Part shown: positions 62,201-64,000 of the stretch, in pieces | Position numbering within the stretch: the first letter of the stretch is position 1 | How the letters are laid out: every line of letters begins with the position of its first letter | Assembly: GCA_001643675.2 (NCBI GenBank) | Contig: LSRY02000011.1 | Location: 496,001-560,000, forward strand | DNA length: 64,000 nucleotides | DNA from: Monocercomonoides exilis | Lineage: Eukaryota; Preaxostyla; Oxymonadida; Polymastigidae | Reading direction: 5' to 3' | Translations under genes and position numbers: made by a program | The notes under the pieces: model-generated | The model's input: the letters and a program-made list of their open reading frames with translations, nothing else | Told to the model about the DNA's origin: nothing | Databases searched by the model: none

Positions 62201-64000
62201 GTCGTTGCTGTTTATGAGCAAGAACGAGAAAATGCTGTCTGAACAGATTGAGGCGAATGAGAAGAAGAGAAGAGAAGAAGACAGGATGTCGTTTGTGACG
62301 AGGAATATGATGCGCCCGGAGAAGAGGGAGTGCAAGGGATGGAGTGAGAAAGAGGATGGAGATGAAGATGAAGATGAAGATGAAGATGATGGTGAGAGTG
62401 AAGGCGAAAGGGAAGATGACAAAGAGAGCAGAAGGATTGAAGATGGAGAAGGGGAGGAAAAGGAAGAAAAGGAAGGATATGAGGACATTGAGGAAAAGGA
62501 TGAGGTGAAACGAGATGATGTTGTTGAAGATGAAGATGATGAAGAAGACAACGAAGAATCAGGTGGTGAAAGAGAACAGAAAACACAGGAGCCAAGTGAT
62601 TATTCATTAGAAAGGCGAACACACAAAAAGAAGGTGACAAAGAAAGTTGTGGGAAGTTGGTCATCATCATCCTTCTCAACATCTTCTTCTTCCTCCTCCT
62701 CCTCCTCATCCTCTTCCTTCTCGTACTCCTCAAGCAGCTATCGCAATGAAGAGAACAAAAGAATACAGTCTGAACGGAGAAAGGTGCATCAGAGAAGATG
62801 TTTGGATTCCATTCCAAAGTCAGTTGTTTCTGACCTGTCACAAATTGTGGATGATGTCGAGAACAGTTATAATCCTGATCATTCATCAATGATGTTATCT
62901 TCATCCTCTTCCTCCTCTTCTTCTTCTTCTTCCTCTTCTTCCTCTACTTCATTGTATTCTTCTTCCACTTCCTCTTTACCTCCCATGTGTCCCAACACTC
63001 ACTCACTGCCTGCACTGCTTGAAAGCAGAAGTCATTCCTCTACAAGTTCTCTTGTAGCATCTGCTCCTTCATTAATCTTGACTTCTTCTTCCTCCTCCTC
63101 CTGTTCTTCTTCTTCTCCTTCTCCTTCTTCTCCCTCTTCTGCCCAGCCAGCCTGCCCTCAAAGTGCCTCATCATTAGCTCCACACTCTTTCTCCTTCACT
63201 CCTCAGTCTCAATGTTCCTTGTCTTTATCCCTTTCTCCTTCCTCTCTGCCAATCTCTTCTCCTTCTTCCAACTATGCTGCCCTCGATGCTGCCCAATCCT
63301 CTCCTTCTCTCTTTCTGCCTGTCCCACAGCGCACAAAGGAAGAAATTGAAGAAGACAACGCACGCCAAAGAAACATCATTGCGAAGAAGGAGATTGAGTC
63401 AACCGTTGGAACTGCTATTCAACATTCATTGCCTTCTTCTTTTTCCTCTTCATCATCATCTTCTTCTTCTTCCTCCTCCTCCTCTTCATCCTCTTCTTCT
63501 TCTCGTCCTCCTCTCCTTTTGAGTGCGGCCACATCCTCAGCTTCCGCCTCCACCACCACCACCACTGCCCCAGCATCCAGTATTATTTCCAACAATCATC
63601 AGATTCCAGCATCTCTTGTGCTTCCACCCGATGTTGGGCAAGGCGTGAACTTAACCTCTTTGTTTCCGTCGGTCTCTTCTATTGTTCCAAGCACTTCTCT
63701 TGTCCCTGGCTTCACAAACACCCTCACATCCCTCGTGAGCAACCCGCAAATCAACATCACCCCCGACGAAGAGACAGCAAGGGCACTCTTTATGGCTGTG
63801 GCGCTGGTGCAGAGAGTGAGACCCCACTGGATATCAGAAGCAGTGTGGGAGAAGGAGCAGAGGAAGATGCTGTACAACTTCAGAGCGGTGAGGCAGCAGG
63901 ACAGGGCGATGAGCAGGGCGATGCTGAGGAGGCTGGAGAGGCATTTGCTGAGAGAGCGGAGGATTAAGGAGAAGATGGCGAGGAATAAGAAGAAGAACGA
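53394..64000 (+). CDS. Giant Ser-rich protein with one N-terminal membrane segment; 3' end beyond the right edge
   Basis: One frame is open from the ATG at 53394 to the last base, more than 3,530 codons with no stop. None of the many short frames in this stretch is in the same frame, as expected if it is coding throughout. The first 63 residues are polar. A single membrane segment follows at about 64-88 (IIPVIFGVCAIIGVTLFFWI), then YCCYNKRKRRK, so the huge remainder is probably cytoplasmic. There is no cleavable signal peptide unless an upstream exon exists. The rest is mostly Ser, with SP, AP, LP and poly-Asn blocks, interrupted by basic or acidic patches such as PPRRRRRREEEEEE near residue 2137. 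Helical segments also occur: LRRSIEIGLAFIDFLIDKREL near 2520, RLMRAEDIERARREAHVHP near 2895, and an alpha-rich, GC-richer end with SEAVWEKEQRKMLYNFRAV near residue 3485. No family recognised. Confidence 0.75.
54470..54620 (+). repeat. TCT/TCC triplet tract (poly-Ser) in the right-hand giant gene
   Basis: TCT, TCA and TCC triplets encode an almost unbroken Ser run interrupted by a few Thr and Pro. The opposite strand reads as poly-Glu, which creates false acidic frames. Similar tracts recur at 54967-55024, 57280-57330, 58240-58280, 59010-59050 and 62680-62720. Confidence 0.9.
56860..57115 (+). repeat. Asn/Asp-rich tract encoded by AAT/AAC/GAT triplets
   Basis: Within the right-hand giant gene the codon pattern changes abruptly from TCT/CCT to AAT, AAC and GAT. 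The encoded stretch is rich in Asn, with blocks such as NNIGNNNNNCGIG and NGNSSNSNNNAD. It is a purine/AT-rich island inside an otherwise pyrimidine-rich coding strand. A shorter Asn/Ser tract occurs at 61978-62040. Confidence 0.85.
58030..58075 (+). repeat. (CCTTCT)n hexanucleotide repeat encoding Ser-Pro
   Basis: About eight tandem CCTTCT units encode alternating Ser-Pro in the right-hand giant gene. Such SP dipeptides are typical targets of proline-directed kinases, although here repeat expansion is the simpler explanation. Confidence 0.9.
59118..59245 (+). repeat. CTTCCT then CTCCTG/CTCTTG hexanucleotide repeats encoding LP and AP/AL runs
   Basis: Two adjacent hexanucleotide arrays in the right-hand giant gene encode alternating Leu-Pro, then Ala-Pro and Ala-Leu. 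The reading frame stays open through both. On another frame the second array reads as pure Leu. Confidence 0.9.

Overview
The window looks like nuclear DNA of an AT-rich, intron-containing, anaerobic protist that uses the standard genetic code. The best match I can infer is an oxymonad flagellate of the Monocercomonoides type. Four things point there: many very short introns (three of exactly 47 nt) in compact genes; a giant beta-helix membrane protein with a degenerate kinase-like tail; a small [4Fe-4S] ferredoxin; and an eRF1 with canonical stop-recognition motifs, in a window where TAA, TAG and TGA all end genes. The taxon is inference. Intron structures were worked out by hand from reading frames and GT..AG borders.

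Layout, left to right. 1-12963 (-) is one uninterrupted frame of more than 4,300 codons that runs off the left edge (giant Ser/Glu-rich protein, unrecognised). 13256-14178 (-) is a four-exon leucine-rich-repeat protein. 15003-15388 (-) is a small spliced gene. 15484-24768 (+) is a 3,094-residue secreted or surface protein with five beta-helix modules, one membrane segment and a pseudokinase-like tail. 24769-28597 is gene-free and holds nested inverted repeats and a foldback element of about 0.4 kb.

28598-30799 (-) is an extended SDR/epimerase-like protein in six exons. It lies head to head, 58 bp apart, with a seven-exon Atg27/MRH-like membrane protein (30858-31999, +). 32471-32908 (-) is a five-exon ferredoxin. 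33493-35199 (+) is an AAAP-type amino-acid transporter. 35785-37233 (+) is eRF1. 37503-38285 (+) is a secreted Cys-rich protein with a Gly/Phe-repeat tail. 38528-39374 (-) is RER1. 39655-41568 (+) is a Ser/Pro-rich unknown. 42934-46713 (-) is a three-finger C2H2 zinc-finger protein. 47386-53022 (+) is a large disordered protein with an EF-hand-like loop. 53394 to the right edge (+) is a second edge-truncated giant frame of more than 3,530 codons, with one N-terminal membrane segment followed by extreme Ser-rich low complexity.

The genes do not form a pathway. Several do belong to the endomembrane and secretory system (RER1, the Atg27/MRH-like protein, the transporter, and secreted or surface proteins). 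The two striking themes are giant single-exon genes full of simple repeats alternating with small intron-dense housekeeping genes, and a 5' splice-site preference for GTTTGN or GTATGN. No tRNA, rRNA or CRISPR was recognised.
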